NCBI GenBank assembly: GCA_002407645.1 | Contig: DHNU01000030.1 | Coordinates: forward strand, 1 to 30,016 | Length of the DNA: 30,016 nucleotides | Direction: 5' to 3' | Source of the DNA: Ruminococcaceae bacterium UBA5408 | GTDB taxonomy: Bacteria > Bacillota > Clostridia > Oscillospirales > Acutalibacteraceae | In this document: positions 22,509-29,974 of the stretch, in pieces | Numbering within the stretch: the stretch's first letter is position 1 | Layout: each line of letters begins with the position of its first letter | Made by a program: the position numbers and the translations under genes | Notes under the pieces: generated by a model | Seen by the model: only the letters and a program-made list of their open reading frames with translations | Told to the model about the DNA's origin: nothing | The model's database searches: none

Positions 22509-22952
22509 ATGAAATATTTTCAAAAAAACAAGCTTGTTATAGGAATATGTATTATTTTTATTGTTTTGTGCAGTGCTTTTATTACTAAAATAATTTTCAA
22601 GCCGTCAATAACTGAAATAGTTAAAAATAATAATATTGAATTAACAAAGATTGCTGAAGATATTATAAATAATAAAAGTGTCGGAGAACACACTTTTAAA
22701 AATGTATGGGAAATATCATATCATGAAAATAGTAATACGGTAGAGTTTTTCTGTAACGGTTCCGGTTTGGATTCAGAAACATATTATGAGGGATTTTATT
22801 ATTCTCCCTTAAATAAGCCTCTGGGGTTCCAAGGAGAAAATGTGAAATTTATAAAATATAGTAAAGGGTTTAAATACATAGGAGTAGGGGACAACTGGCA
22901 GTATACCGAGAAAATAATGGATAAATGGTATCTATACAAAGCACATTTCTAA
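22509..22952 (+). CDS. Membrane-anchored protein of unknown function
   Basis: The 147-residue product has one N-terminal hydrophobic helix at about residues 9-30 (VIGICIIFIVLCSAFITKII), preceded by lysines. The rest should lie outside the membrane. The outer part is acidic then aromatic: TEIVKNNNIELTKIAEDIIN, FCNGSGLDSETYYEGFYYSP, and the end YTEKIMDKWYLYKAHF. The 'GFYYSPxxxP' and 'W.YTEKI.D.WY.Y' pattern recurs, as I recall, in small unnamed Clostridia proteins, with no known function. ATG at 22509 follows GAAAGGAT. It has its own promoter and terminator. Its AT content is higher than that of the neighbouring operons, which suggests a recent or accessory gene. Confidence 0.75.
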   Translation: MKYFQKNKLVIGICIIFIVLCSAFITKIIFKPSITEIVKNNNIELTKIAEDIINNKSVGEHTFKNVWEISYHENSNTVEFFCNGSGLDSETYYEGFYYSPLNKPLGFQGENVKFIKYSKGFKYIGVGDNWQYTEKIMDKWYLYKAHF

Positions 22953-23000
22953 TAGCTTAATTTTTGTATATATATTGTCAGTTAGGTATGATATAAAAAG

Positions 23001-23034
23001 ACTTTGCAGTTTATTTAAATTACAGAGTTTTTTT
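23001..23034 (+). terminator. Intrinsic terminator
   Basis: ACTTTGCAGT (23001-23010) pairs with ATTACAGAGT (23019-23028) with one mismatch and wobbles; seven T follow. Confidence 0.7.
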
Positions 23035-23089
23035 GTCTGCTTAACGAAATATATAAATTTTAATTTATAAAACGTTTACGATATAGTTC

Positions 23090-23118
23090 TTCAAAACGGC
23101 ATTAAAATATGATATAAT
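23090..23118 (+). promoter_or_regulatory. Probable promoter of proB-proA
   Basis: TTCAAA (23090-23095), a 17-nt spacer and a perfect TATAAT (23113-23118), 31 nt before proB. Confidence 0.6.
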
Positions 23119-23149
23119 TTAGGTTAATAAAATTATAGGAGATATAATC

Positions 23150-23950
23150 ATGTCGGCTGTAACACAGGCAAAAAGAATTGTAGTAAAAGTCGGTACTTCT
23201 ACTCTTACATATGAAAACGGAAAAATAAACCTTCGCAGAATGGAAGTTTTGTGCAAGGTTTTAAGTGACTTACAAAATTCCGGTAAAGAAATAATCCTTG
23301 TTACTTCGGGAGCAATCGGAGTCGGAGTGGGAAAACTCGGACTTGCACAAAGGCCGCAGGAAACCGAAAGAAAACAGGCTGTAGCCGCGGTTGGACAATG
23401 CGAGCTGATGTTTATGTATGACAAGCTGTTCGGCGAATACAACCGAACTGTGGCACAGGTGCTTTTGACAGGCGACGTTGTAGCAAACGAACACAACAAG
23501 AAAAACACTGAAAATACATTTAACGAACTTATAAAAATGGACATTATTCCTGTTGTCAACGAAAATGACTCGGTCGCCATCGACGAACTTGTCGGCAATA
23601 ATTTCGGCGACAACGATACACTTTCCGCAACGGTTGCAACTTTGGTCGAATCGGACCTTCTTGTTATTTTAACGGATATAGACGGGCTGTACGATGCTAA
23701 CCCAAGGAGTAACCCGAATGCAAAACGTATTCCTTATGTTGCAAAAGTTACCGACGAAATCCGCGCGCTTGCGGGGGGAACGGGTTCTAACCGCGGAACA
23801 GGCGGAATGAGTACAAAAGTCAAAGCGGCGGATATTGCTAATAGAAGTGGAATTCCCTGCTGTGTAATAAGCGGTGCAGACCCAAAAACACTTTACCGCC
23901 TTTTTGACGGAGAACAAATAGGGACAGTTTTCGGCACGGAAATGAAGTAA
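23150..23950 (+). CDS. proB: Glutamate 5-kinase
   Basis: ProB phosphorylates glutamate, the first and feedback-controlled step of proline synthesis. The 266-residue protein has the amino-acid kinase fold: VVKVGTSTLTYENGKINLRR, ILVTSGAIGVGVGKLG, VNENDSVAIDELVGNNFGDN, LTDIDGLYDANPRSNPNAKR, and GTGGMSTKVKAADIANRSG. It ends without the C-terminal PUA domain found in the ~370-residue E. coli type; such short forms are common in Firmicutes. ATG at 23150 follows TAGGAGAT. proA follows after 19 nt. Confidence 0.95.
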   Translation: MSAVTQAKRIVVKVGTSTLTYENGKINLRRMEVLCKVLSDLQNSGKEIILVTSGAIGVGVGKLGLAQRPQETERKQAVAAVGQCELMFMYDKLFGEYNRTVAQVLLTGDVVANEHNKKNTENTFNELIKMDIIPVVNENDSVAIDELVGNNFGDNDTLSATVATLVESDLLVILTDIDGLYDANPRSNPNAKRIPYVAKVTDEIRALAGGTGSNRGTGGMSTKVKAADIANRSGIPCCVISGADPKTLYRLFDGEQIGTVFGTEMK

Positions 23951-23969
23951 TATTATAAGGGGTGAAATC

Positions 23970-25214
23970 ATGACCGTTTTGGAACAAATGGGTAAAAACG
24001 CCAAATCAGCCGAGAGAGTTCTTGCTTCGGCGGGTGCGCTTAAAAATAAAGCTCTTCTTTCTATGGCGGATGCGATAGAAAAAAATGCGGAAGAAATTAT
24101 ATCCGCGAATAAAAAGGATTTAAAGTCCGCAAAAGAAAGCGGTATGAGCGAATCCCTTTTGGACAGGCTGACTTTAAATAGCGAGAGAATTAAAGGAATG
24201 GCAGAGGGAATACGCAGTGTTGCGGCGCAAAGCGACCCTATAGGAAAAATAATCGGTGGAGAAGTACGTCCGAACGGGCTTAAAATAGAACGGGTTCGAG
24301 TGCCGCTCGGCGTAATTGGTATTATATATGAGGCAAGACCGAATGTAACGTCTGATGCGGCGGCGCTGTGCCTTAAATCGGGAAACGCAGTTATCCTCCG
24401 CGGCGGCAAAGAAGCTATAAATTCAAATAAATGCACAGCGGATATTATGAGAAACGCGGTTTCTGCCGTGGGACTGCCTAAAGACTGTATTCAGCTTGTG
24501 GCGGATACAAGCCGCAGTTCATCTGTCGAAATGATGCAGCTTACAAGTTATCTCGACGTTCTTATACCGCGCGGCGGCAAAGGACTTATTAAATCCGTTG
24601 TACAAAATTCAAAAGTACCCGTAATTGAAACGGGTTCGGGAAACTGCCATGTTTATGTTGATGACAGTGCAGATATCGATATGGCGGCAAATATAATTTA
24701 TAATGCGAAAACTTCCCGTCCTTCGGTGTGCAACGCAATTGAAACAGTGCTTGTCCACAAAGATACAGCACAAAAAGCTCTTCCGAAAATTAAAGAAAAG
24801 CTTGACCGAAAAAATGTTGAGATTCGCGGATGTGAATTAACACGGAAAATACTTGGCGAAAGTATTGTTCCGGCATCGGATAAAGACTGGGAAACGGAAT
24901 ATCTTGACTATATTCTCGCTGTTAAAGTGGTAAAAAATATTGACGAGGCAATAGAACATATAGCTGAATATTCAAGCGGACACAGCGAAGCTATAATAAC
25001 TAAAAGTTATGAAAATGCCCTAAAATTTACAACAGAGGTAGATTCTGCGGCGGTTTATGTAAACTCGTCAACACGCTTTACCGACGGCGGAGAATTTGGA
25101 TTGGGCGCGGAAATAGGAATTTCCACTCAAAAACTTCATGCGCGCGGCCCTATGGGTGTAAATGAATTGACTTCTACAAAATTTGTTATCAGCGGCAGCG
25201 GTCAAATAAGATAG
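23970..25214 (+). CDS. proA: Gamma-glutamyl phosphate reductase
   Basis: ProA reduces glutamyl 5-phosphate with NADPH to glutamate semialdehyde, the second step of proline synthesis. The 414-residue protein has the aldehyde dehydrogenase fold with ERVRVPLGVIGIIYEARPNV, LKSGNAVILRGGKEA, the LIPRGGKGLI block, VIETGSGNCHVYVD, and the catalytic cysteine in SRPSVCNAIETVLVH. It ends ARGPMGVNELTSTKFVI, typical of ProA. ATG at 23970 follows AAGGGGTGA. proC is not in the window. Confidence 0.96.
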   Translation: MTVLEQMGKNAKSAERVLASAGALKNKALLSMADAIEKNAEEIISANKKDLKSAKESGMSESLLDRLTLNSERIKGMAEGIRSVAAQSDPIGKIIGGEVRPNGLKIERVRVPLGVIGIIYEARPNVTSDAAALCLKSGNAVILRGGKEAINSNKCTADIMRNAVSAVGLPKDCIQLVADTSRSSSVEMMQLTSYLDVLIPRGGKGLIKSVVQNSKVPVIETGSGNCHVYVDDSADIDMAANIIYNAKTSRPSVCNAIETVLVHKDTAQKALPKIKEKLDRKNVEIRGCELTRKILGESIVPASDKDWETEYLDYILAVKVVKNIDEAIEHIAEYSSGHSEAIITKSYENALKFTTEVDSAAVYVNSSTRFTDGGEFGLGAEIGISTQKLHARGPMGVNELTSTKFVISGSGQIR

Positions 25215-25232
25215 AAAACGGAGTTTATTCAA

Positions 25233-26123
25233 ATGAGTAAAAAGAGAAAGAAGAAAATTCAGAGTTTTACGGCGGACTACCGGGATGCTTATGGTAAGGA
25301 CGCAAAAAACCCTGTAATTGAGGAAGAAAACGATATTGAAATCGATGACTTTCTCCCTGAAAGTGACAATAACGACGACGAGGAGCTTTTAACTAAGTGG
25401 GACGGCGAACTTGAAAGTGAAGACGAAAAACAAGATAAGCAAGTTGAAAGTTTAGGCGAGAGGCCGCGCCACAGGCGGCGTTACGGAGTCGCCGCAGGGG
25501 TGATTGTTCTTATTTTGGCGCTTTTGGGCGTATGTTTTATTGCGGGTTCAATTGGTAAGAAGATTTATTTGGCGGCGACTGACGATACAAAACTGCGCCA
25601 ATATGATGAACTGCTTTCTACGGTAGTAATGCAGGACCCGAAACCTTTTGAATCGCCTGATAAGGCAAACGAGGAGTTTGTTATGATTGCATCTCTTTGG
25701 AAAACGATTACCGCAAATAACGGTACGAATTATACCAATTACGATGATATGGGAAGAATAATGGTTCCTTTGGGGGATGTGGTGGAATCATGCCACATAC
25801 TTTTCGGGCCGGACTGTCAGCTTCAGCCGAAAAAACCGGCACAGGAAACGTTTTTCGAATACAATGCGGAGGAAAACCAGTTCCATGTTGCAATGTATTC
25901 TTCGGACAGCTATTTTACCCCATATACGGAGAGCGCAAAAAAAGAGGGCGACAGCACAATTCTGCGTGTAGGATATGTGTCACCGAGTGACGAGTGGCGC
26001 ACACAGACTTCAAGTGCCGTCTCCGCTCCGAAGCCGACAAAATATATGGAATATGTAATGAAGCTCAATCCGAAAACAAAGCAGGAATATATTTACTCTG
26101 TGAAGGAAATAAAAAAAGAATGA
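25233..26123 (+). CDS. Single-pass membrane protein of unknown function
   Basis: I do not recognise the family. The 296-residue product has a basic start (MSKKRKKKIQ), then an acidic, probably disordered cytoplasmic segment at about 25-75. A basic stop (RPRHRRR) precedes one membrane helix at about 86-108 (AAGVIVLILALLGVCFIAGS). An outer domain of about 185 residues follows, with LWKTITANNGTNYTNYDDMG, VPLGDVVESCHILFG and DSTILRVGYVSPSDEWR. The topology recalls wall-associated or division-linked proteins, but nothing proves it. The ATG is 18 nt after proA, so it is probably co-transcribed. Its stop directly abuts the stop of the opposite gene, with no terminator between. Confidence 0.8.
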   Translation: MSKKRKKKIQSFTADYRDAYGKDAKNPVIEEENDIEIDDFLPESDNNDDEELLTKWDGELESEDEKQDKQVESLGERPRHRRRYGVAAGVIVLILALLGVCFIAGSIGKKIYLAATDDTKLRQYDELLSTVVMQDPKPFESPDKANEEFVMIASLWKTITANNGTNYTNYDDMGRIMVPLGDVVESCHILFGPDCQLQPKKPAQETFFEYNAEENQFHVAMYSSDSYFTPYTESAKKEGDSTILRVGYVSPSDEWRTQTSSAVSAPKPTKYMEYVMKLNPKTKQEYIYSVKEIKKE

Positions 26124-26534
26124 CTATAAAATTAAGTACATTAAAGCGAAAATCAAACCGGTGTCGGCATTTTCCTGAACAAGAAGGAGAATAAGCACCA
26201 AAAGCAGGGTTCGTTCGCTGTCACTTAAAAGACTTTCGAAAACATCTTTTACTGGGTTCATTTGGGTCTTTTGAAAATTTTGACTCTGTTCCATATTTTC
26301 ACCATGCGGGGGTATGGGTATATGCATACCGCCCGGACTGTCCGCCCCACTTGGAGGCGGACTGCGGCGTACCGATTCGCTGCGGGACTGTGGGTCCGGC
26401 GCGGGGGGCGAGCCGCTTTTCCGTACTGTATTTTGCGCAGGGGTTGCTCCGAGCGCGCGTGCCTGCATTTCACGGGCTCGTCGGATAGCGTCCTGCCGTA
26501 GACGGTTCATATCCATATTGTTGTTGTCTGCCAT
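26124..26534 (-). CDS. Small protein with Pro-rich linker and hydrophobic C terminus, unknown function
   Basis: The 136-residue product begins with a charged helix (NRLRQDAIRRAREMQARALG). A Pro/Ser-rich linker spans about 35-85, and the product ends in NPVKDVFESLLSDSERTLLL plus a hydrophobic segment (VLILLLVQENADTGLIFALM) that may be a membrane hairpin or a buried helix pair. No known family. GAGGTG precedes the ATG. It is third of three - strand genes with short gaps, so likely translated from one mRNA. High GC in the linker causes spurious open frames on the other strand. A role in the spore or envelope is only a guess. Confidence 0.7.
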   Translation of the reverse strand: MADNNNMDMNRLRQDAIRRAREMQARALGATPAQNTVRKSGSPPAPDPQSRSESVRRSPPPSGADSPGGMHIPIPPHGENMEQSQNFQKTQMNPVKDVFESLLSDSERTLLLVLILLLVQENADTGLIFALMYLIL

Positions 26535-26544
26535 TTAAAACACC

Positions 26545-26910
26545 TCAGAAAAGTCCGCTGTCCTTTAATAGCGGAAGTACCCGCATCAGCTGTAAAAGCT
26601 TGATGGCTTCATCAAGCTTTTTTTGGCGCTCGGGACCAAGCATAGGACGTAAAGCGTTCAAAAAACGAGTGTTGTCGTCTTCCCTGCGAAAACTGGAAAG
26701 CAGCGGCGCCAGTTTAGATACCATTTTGACGGTATCACCGTCAATGCCGGGAAAACCGCCGCTTTGCTCGGGAACCGGTGGGGACGGACTGCTTGTTTGA
26801 TTTTCATTTTGCTCAGAATTACCCCCAAGAAGGCCCGCAAGATTTTTTATATTATCGAGTGCTCCGGGGCTTTGAAGCAGTTCACCGAGTTTTGCGGCAA
26901 GGTCATCCAT
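26545..26910 (-). CDS. Helical protein of unknown function
   Basis: The 121-residue product has an N-terminal helix (MDDLAAKLGELLQSPGALDN, IKNLAGLLGG), a Pro/Ser/Gln linker at about 33-55, and a C-terminal helical part (MVSKLAPLLSSFRREDDNTR, FLNALRPMLGPERQKKLDEA, IKLLQLMRVLPLLKDSG). The same layout is, as I recall, found in unnamed Clostridia proteins. There is no signal or clear membrane helix. The ATG overlaps the stop of the 55-residue gene upstream (TAATG), with GGAGG inside that gene, so the two are translationally coupled. Confidence 0.75.
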   Translation of the reverse strand: MDDLAAKLGELLQSPGALDNIKNLAGLLGGNSEQNENQTSSPSPPVPEQSGGFPGIDGDTVKMVSKLAPLLSSFRREDDNTRFLNALRPMLGPERQKKLDEAIKLLQLMRVLPLLKDSGLF

Positions 26911-27077
26911 TATTTTCCTCCCATGAACTTTTTCATCAATTCTTTTGCTTGGGGCGTATTCAGTATTTTTTCAGTTTCCGTCTTGTCGGATAAAATATTA
27001 TTCAACTTTGCACGGTCTTCAGCGTTCAGCTGACTTAAAAGGTTGTTAATCATTTGGTTCTTTTCATTTTTATTCAT
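26910..27077 (-). CDS. 55-residue helical protein of unknown function
   Basis: This small gene reads MNKNEKNQMINNLLSQL, then NAEDRAKLNNILSDKTETEK, and ends AKELMKKFMGGK with TAA. It is charged, helical and without cysteines. ATG is at 27077 behind GGGGTGAT; the end contains the GGAGG that serves the following gene. The precise overlap (TAATG) and the shared 'helical, Leu/Lys-rich' style with that gene support a real coding gene. It heads the - strand unit of three and faces yfcE across an 83-bp gap. Function unknown. Confidence 0.7.
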   Translation of the reverse strand: MNKNEKNQMINNLLSQLNAEDRAKLNNILSDKTETEKILNTPQAKELMKKFMGGK

Positions 27078-27160
27078 TATACAATCACCCCGCTAACATT
27101 GTATGAAGCGGGTTTAATATATATTCGGCATGAATGCCGCAATTTTCCGGAGGTTTAAAT
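27078..27160. promoter_or_regulatory. Divergent promoter region with inverted repeat
   Basis: The gap between the - strand genes and yfcE contains a perfect inverted repeat CGGCATGAATGCCG (27126-27139). On the - strand TTGCGG and TATTAA are 17 nt apart across it. On the + strand TTGTAT (27099-27104) precedes TATATT (27120-27125) with a short spacer. The repeat may be an operator or a leader hairpin of yfcE. Confidence 0.4.
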
Positions 27161-27625
27161 ATGCGAATTTTAGTAGTTTCAGATACACACAGAGATTTAA
27201 TATCATTACGGGATGTAATCTTAAAACAGCCGAAAGCAGAAGTAGTTATTCACTTGGGTGACGGGGAGGATGAGGCCGAGGAAATGAAAGAATGTTTTCC
27301 CGAGAAAACTTTCTTAATGGTGCGCGGCAACTGTGACTGGGGCTCAATGCTACCGACCGAAGAATGCATTTTTCTTGAAGGGAAAAGAATTTTTTATACT
27401 CATGGTTATACATATAATGTAAAATACGGATTGTATGATTTGAAACTGGCGGCAAGGGACCGAGAAGCGGATATTGTACTTTTCGGGCATACACACAATG
27501 CATTAACCGATTACGATAATGGATTATATATAATGAATCCGGGCTCTCTGCACGGGAGCAGGGGTACATACGGAATAATAGATATTACCAAAGCGGGCAT
27601 TGTGACAAATATCCTTCAAATATAA
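27161..27625 (+). CDS. YfcE/MJ0936-family metallophosphodiesterase
   Basis: The 154-residue protein has all metal-binding motifs of this calcineurin-like family: VVSDTHRD (Asp, His), HLGDGEDE (Asp), VRGNCDW (Asn, Asp), TPH-like YTHGYTYNVKYG (His) and LFGHTHNA (two His). It ends with MNPGSLHGSRGTYGIID, typical of the family. Members hydrolyse phosphodiesters in vitro; the natural substrate is unknown. ATG at 27161 follows CCGGAGG; an upstream in-frame ATG at 27134 lies in the inverted repeat and adds nine unconserved residues. Confidence 0.92.
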   Translation: MRILVVSDTHRDLISLRDVILKQPKAEVVIHLGDGEDEAEEMKECFPEKTFLMVRGNCDWGSMLPTEECIFLEGKRIFYTHGYTYNVKYGLYDLKLAARDREADIVLFGHTHNALTDYDNGLYIMNPGSLHGSRGTYGIIDITKAGIVTNILQI

Positions 27626-27654
27626 TTGACACAAAATCAAACTAATGTTAATCT
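27626..27654 (+). promoter_or_regulatory. Sigma-A promoter of the phosphoglucomutase gene
   Basis: TTGACA (27626-27631), a 17-nt spacer and TAATCT (27649-27654), starting right at the yfcE stop. Confidence 0.72.
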
Positions 27655-27702
27655 GTATTTCAATAAAGCAGAATAATTTCATTTTGGAAAGGAATGTTTC
27701 TT

Positions 27703-29400
27703 GTGACAGAATATAAAAGATGGCTTAATAAAAATTTAGATGATTCGGATTTAACACGGGAACTTAAAGAAATAGAGGGCAAAGAAGACCAAATAAACGA
27801 CAGATTTTATCGTGACTTGGAGTTCGGTACAGGCGGTTTAAGGGGAGTTATCGGTGCAGGTACAAACCGCATGAATGTTTATACCGTAAGAAAAGCTACC
27901 CAGGGGCTTGCAAACTATTTAAATAAGACCTGCAAAAATCCGTCGGTTGCCATTGCTTACGACAGCCGCATAAAATCGGATTTGTTTGCAAAGCAGAGCG
28001 CTGCGGTACTTGCGGCAAACGGAATTACAGCTCATATATATCCTTGGCTTTCGCCTACTCCAACACTTTCATATGCAGTGCGTTATTTAAAATGTGATGC
28101 AGGTATCTGCATTACCGCAAGTCATAATCCGGCAAAGTACAACGGATACAAGGCATACGGAAGCGACGGATGCCAAATTGCGCTCGAGATGGCGGACAAG
28201 GTATATGAGGAAATAAGTGCGCTCGATATTTTTGACGATGTTAAGTATATGGATTTTGAAGAGGGCATAAAATGCGGCAAAATCTGTTATATTAAAGATG
28301 AAGTTATTGATGCTTTTTTAAACGAAGTTGTAAACCAAAGGGTTCTCAATAAAAACTGCGACGGACTCAAGGTTGTTTATACGCCGCTTAACGGTACGGG
28401 CAGAGTGTGCGTTACAAGAATACTCGATATAATCGGGGTAAAAGATGTTACGGTTGTTCCAGAACAGGAATTTCCCGACGGTACTTTTAAAACATGTCCT
28501 TTCCCTAACCCGGAAATTAAAGAAGCACTTCAAAAGGGAATTGAACTTTCAGAAAAAATTCAGCCGGATTTGCTCCTTGCAACTGACCCGGACTGCGACC
28601 GCTGCGGAATTGCCGTTAATCAAAACGGAAAATACATTTTGATGAGCGGAAACGAAGTGGGTGTCCTCTTGCTTGACTTTATTGCAAAAAACCGTATAAA
28701 AAATGAAACAATGCCTAAAAAACCTGTTGCTGTAACAACTATTGTAAGCACTGATATGGCAGCACCTGTTGCGGAAAAATACGGCATTGACTTAAAACGT
28801 GTTTTGACAGGATTTAAATATATCGGCGACCAAATTGCACTTCTTGAAGCAAAGGGCGAAAGTGACCGCTATATTTTCGGCTTTGAGGAAAGCTACGGAT
28901 ATTTGTCGGGCGGGTATGTCCGCGACAAAGATGCTGTTAATGCAAGTATGCTTATTTGCGAAATGGCGTATTACTATAAAAGAGAGGGAATTACCCTTGT
29001 TGACGCTATGGATGCCCTTTATAAAAAGTACGGTTACTATAAGAATGAGCTGATTAACTTTACCTTTGAAGGCGAAGACGGCATGAAAAAAATGAATCTT
29101 ATAATGGAGACATTAAGAAGACAAGCTCCGAAAGAAATTGCCGGGATTAAAGTTGTGGGTTCAAGTGACTACAAAACCTCAAAGAAAAACGACAACGGTA
29201 AAATAAGCGAAATCGATCTTCCCAAATCCAATGTTTTGGAATACCGCCTCGAAAACGGCAGTAAGCTTATTGTCCGTCCAAGCGGAACAGAACCAAAGAT
29301 TAAAGTTTATATATCAGTAAAGGGCAGCGATAGAGATAACTCCGAAAAAATTACGGATAAAATTAAATCAGCCGCACCAAGAGATTTGAAAATAGAGTAA
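27703..29400 (+). CDS. pgcA: Alpha-phosphoglucomutase / phosphomannomutase
   Basis: The enzyme interconverts glucose 1- and 6-phosphate (or the mannose forms), linking glycolysis to glycan and wall precursor synthesis. The 565-residue protein has the alpha-D-phosphohexomutase set: FGTGGLRGVIGAGTNRMN at the N terminus, the active serine (Ser140) in ITASHNPAKYNGYKAYG, the metal site DPDCDRCG near 293-300, the sugar-specificity motif GFEESYGYLSGGYVRDKD, and the phosphate-binding RPSGTEPKIKVY near the end. The length matches B. subtilis PgcA (about 580). GTG at 27703 is preferred, since AAAGGA (27688-27693) directly abuts the ATG at 27694. Confidence 0.93.
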   Translation: MTEYKRWLNKNLDDSDLTRELKEIEGKEDQINDRFYRDLEFGTGGLRGVIGAGTNRMNVYTVRKATQGLANYLNKTCKNPSVAIAYDSRIKSDLFAKQSAAVLAANGITAHIYPWLSPTPTLSYAVRYLKCDAGICITASHNPAKYNGYKAYGSDGCQIALEMADKVYEEISALDIFDDVKYMDFEEGIKCGKICYIKDEVIDAFLNEVVNQRVLNKNCDGLKVVYTPLNGTGRVCVTRILDIIGVKDVTVVPEQEFPDGTFKTCPFPNPEIKEALQKGIELSEKIQPDLLLATDPDCDRCGIAVNQNGKYILMSGNEVGVLLLDFIAKNRIKNETMPKKPVAVTTIVSTDMAAPVAEKYGIDLKRVLTGFKYIGDQIALLEAKGESDRYIFGFEESYGYLSGGYVRDKDAVNASMLICEMAYYYKREGITLVDAMDALYKKYGYYKNELINFTFEGEDGMKKMNLIMETLRRQAPKEIAGIKVVGSSDYKTSKKNDNGKISEIDLPKSNVLEYRLENGSKLIVRPSGTEPKIKVYISVKGSDRDNSEKITDKIKSAAPRDLKIE

Positions 29401-29445
29401 ATTACAACAAAAACACAACTAATACAACAATTTTTTTATAGATAC

Positions 29446-29474
29446 TTGACAAATACTATGCAATATGCTAATAT
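29446..29474 (+). promoter_or_regulatory. Sigma-A promoter of small RNA copy 1
   Basis: TTGACA (29446-29451), a 17-nt spacer and TAATAT (29469-29474). The RNA should start at about 29481. Confidence 0.85.
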
Positions 29475-29480
29475 ATATCC

Positions 29481-29605
29481 ATACAGTACAGGACAACCGA
29501 AGTTCGCGCGATATATTAGAATTAGCGCCGTGCGTTATGCATACTGCCGGCTTTGGCAGTAAGGTCTGTATACCAAAGAGGTTAAGTTTTTCTTAACCTC
29601 TTTTT
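29481..29605 (+). ncRNA. Structured small RNA, copy 1
   Basis: About 125 nt long, with its own promoter and a strong terminator AAGAGGTTAAG/CTTAACCTCTT plus TTTTT (29576-29605). The ends can pair (ATACAG at 29481 with CTGTAT near 29567-29572). Inside are a GCGC/GCGC stem closing a loop with GATATATTAGAAT, and a hairpin ACTGCC/GGCAGT. The same arrangement is repeated at 29847-29974. There is no conserved reading frame. I cannot name the family with certainty; the Clostridiales-1 motif is a candidate to test. Confidence 0.8.
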
Positions 29606-29620
29606 ATTTGAGGAGGAGAC

Positions 29621-29641
29621 GGAGGGGGAATTGCCCCCTCC
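29621..29641 (+). repeat. GC-rich hairpin between the RNA copies
   Basis: GGAGGGGG (29621-29628) pairs perfectly with CCCCCTCC (29634-29641) around AATTG. It replaces the 5' half of the truncated RNA copy and contrasts sharply with the AT-rich surroundings. Confidence 0.6.
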
Positions 29642-29649
29642 ATAAAAGG

Positions 29650-29730
29650 GCATTATGTATTCTGCCTATTTGCGGAAAGGTCTGTATATCTTAATTGAGA
29701 GGTTAGGGATTTTTCCTTAACCTATTATTT
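29650..29730 (+). pseudogene. Truncated copy of the small RNA gene (3' half only)
   Basis: From GCATTATGTATTCTGCC on, this matches the 3' half of copy 2: the TTCTGC/GCGGAA hairpin, AAAGGTCTGTATAT, and a terminator-like AGGTTAGG/CCTTAACCT (29700-29723) with a weakened T tail. The promoter and 5' half are missing. Confidence 0.75.
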
Positions 29731-29806
29731 ATCGTAATTTTTCAATAATGGCATTTATACTATTTGAAACAAATACATAGTAAATATAAAAAACTGTAAA
29801 AAACTA

Positions 29807-29835
29807 TTGACAGTTATAAAATTAAATGCTACTAT
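29807..29835 (+). promoter_or_regulatory. Sigma-A promoter of small RNA copy 2
   Basis: TTGACA (29807-29812), a 17-nt spacer and TACTAT (29830-29835), similar in context to the copy 1 promoter. Confidence 0.82.
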
Positions 29836-29846
29836 GTATATAGTTT

Positions 29847-29974
29847 ATACAGTACAGGACAATCGTGGTTCGCGTGATATATTAGAATAAGCGCCTTGCA
29901 ATTATGTATTCTGCCATTGGGCAGAAAGGTCTGTATATTACAGGGGTTAAGGATTTTTCCTTAACCCCTTTTTT
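29847..29974 (+). ncRNA. Structured small RNA, copy 2
   Basis: It shares ATACAGTACAGGACAA, the loop GATATATTAGAAT, AGCGCC and AAGGTCTGTATA with copy 1. The second hairpin reads TCTGCC/GGCAGA where copy 1 has ACTGCC/GGCAGT, so the closing pair changed from A-T to T-A; such a compensatory change supports a folded RNA. The terminator AGGGGTTAAGG/CCTTAACCCCT with TTTTTT ends it (29942-29974). Confidence 0.8.

Noticed and set aside
23669..24436. 255-codon open frame on the - strand
   Set aside because: It is antisense to proB and proA, whose proteins are full length and canonical; the composition (Ser/Arg/Leu-rich) is that of a shadow frame.
26262..26538. Overlapping + strand frames opposite the 136-residue gene
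   Set aside because: Caused by the GC-rich Pro/Ser linker codons; no ribosome sites and Arg/Gly/Ala-rich nonsense composition.
29481..29974. Small peptides within the RNA copies (ATGCATACT... and ATGTATTCT...)
   Set aside because: The frames are not conserved between the copies and no ribosome site precedes them; base changes preserve pairing rather than codons.
29481..29974. 6S RNA identity for the tandem RNAs
   Set aside because: They are much shorter than the ~190-nt 6S RNA and lack a long irregular rod with a central bubble.
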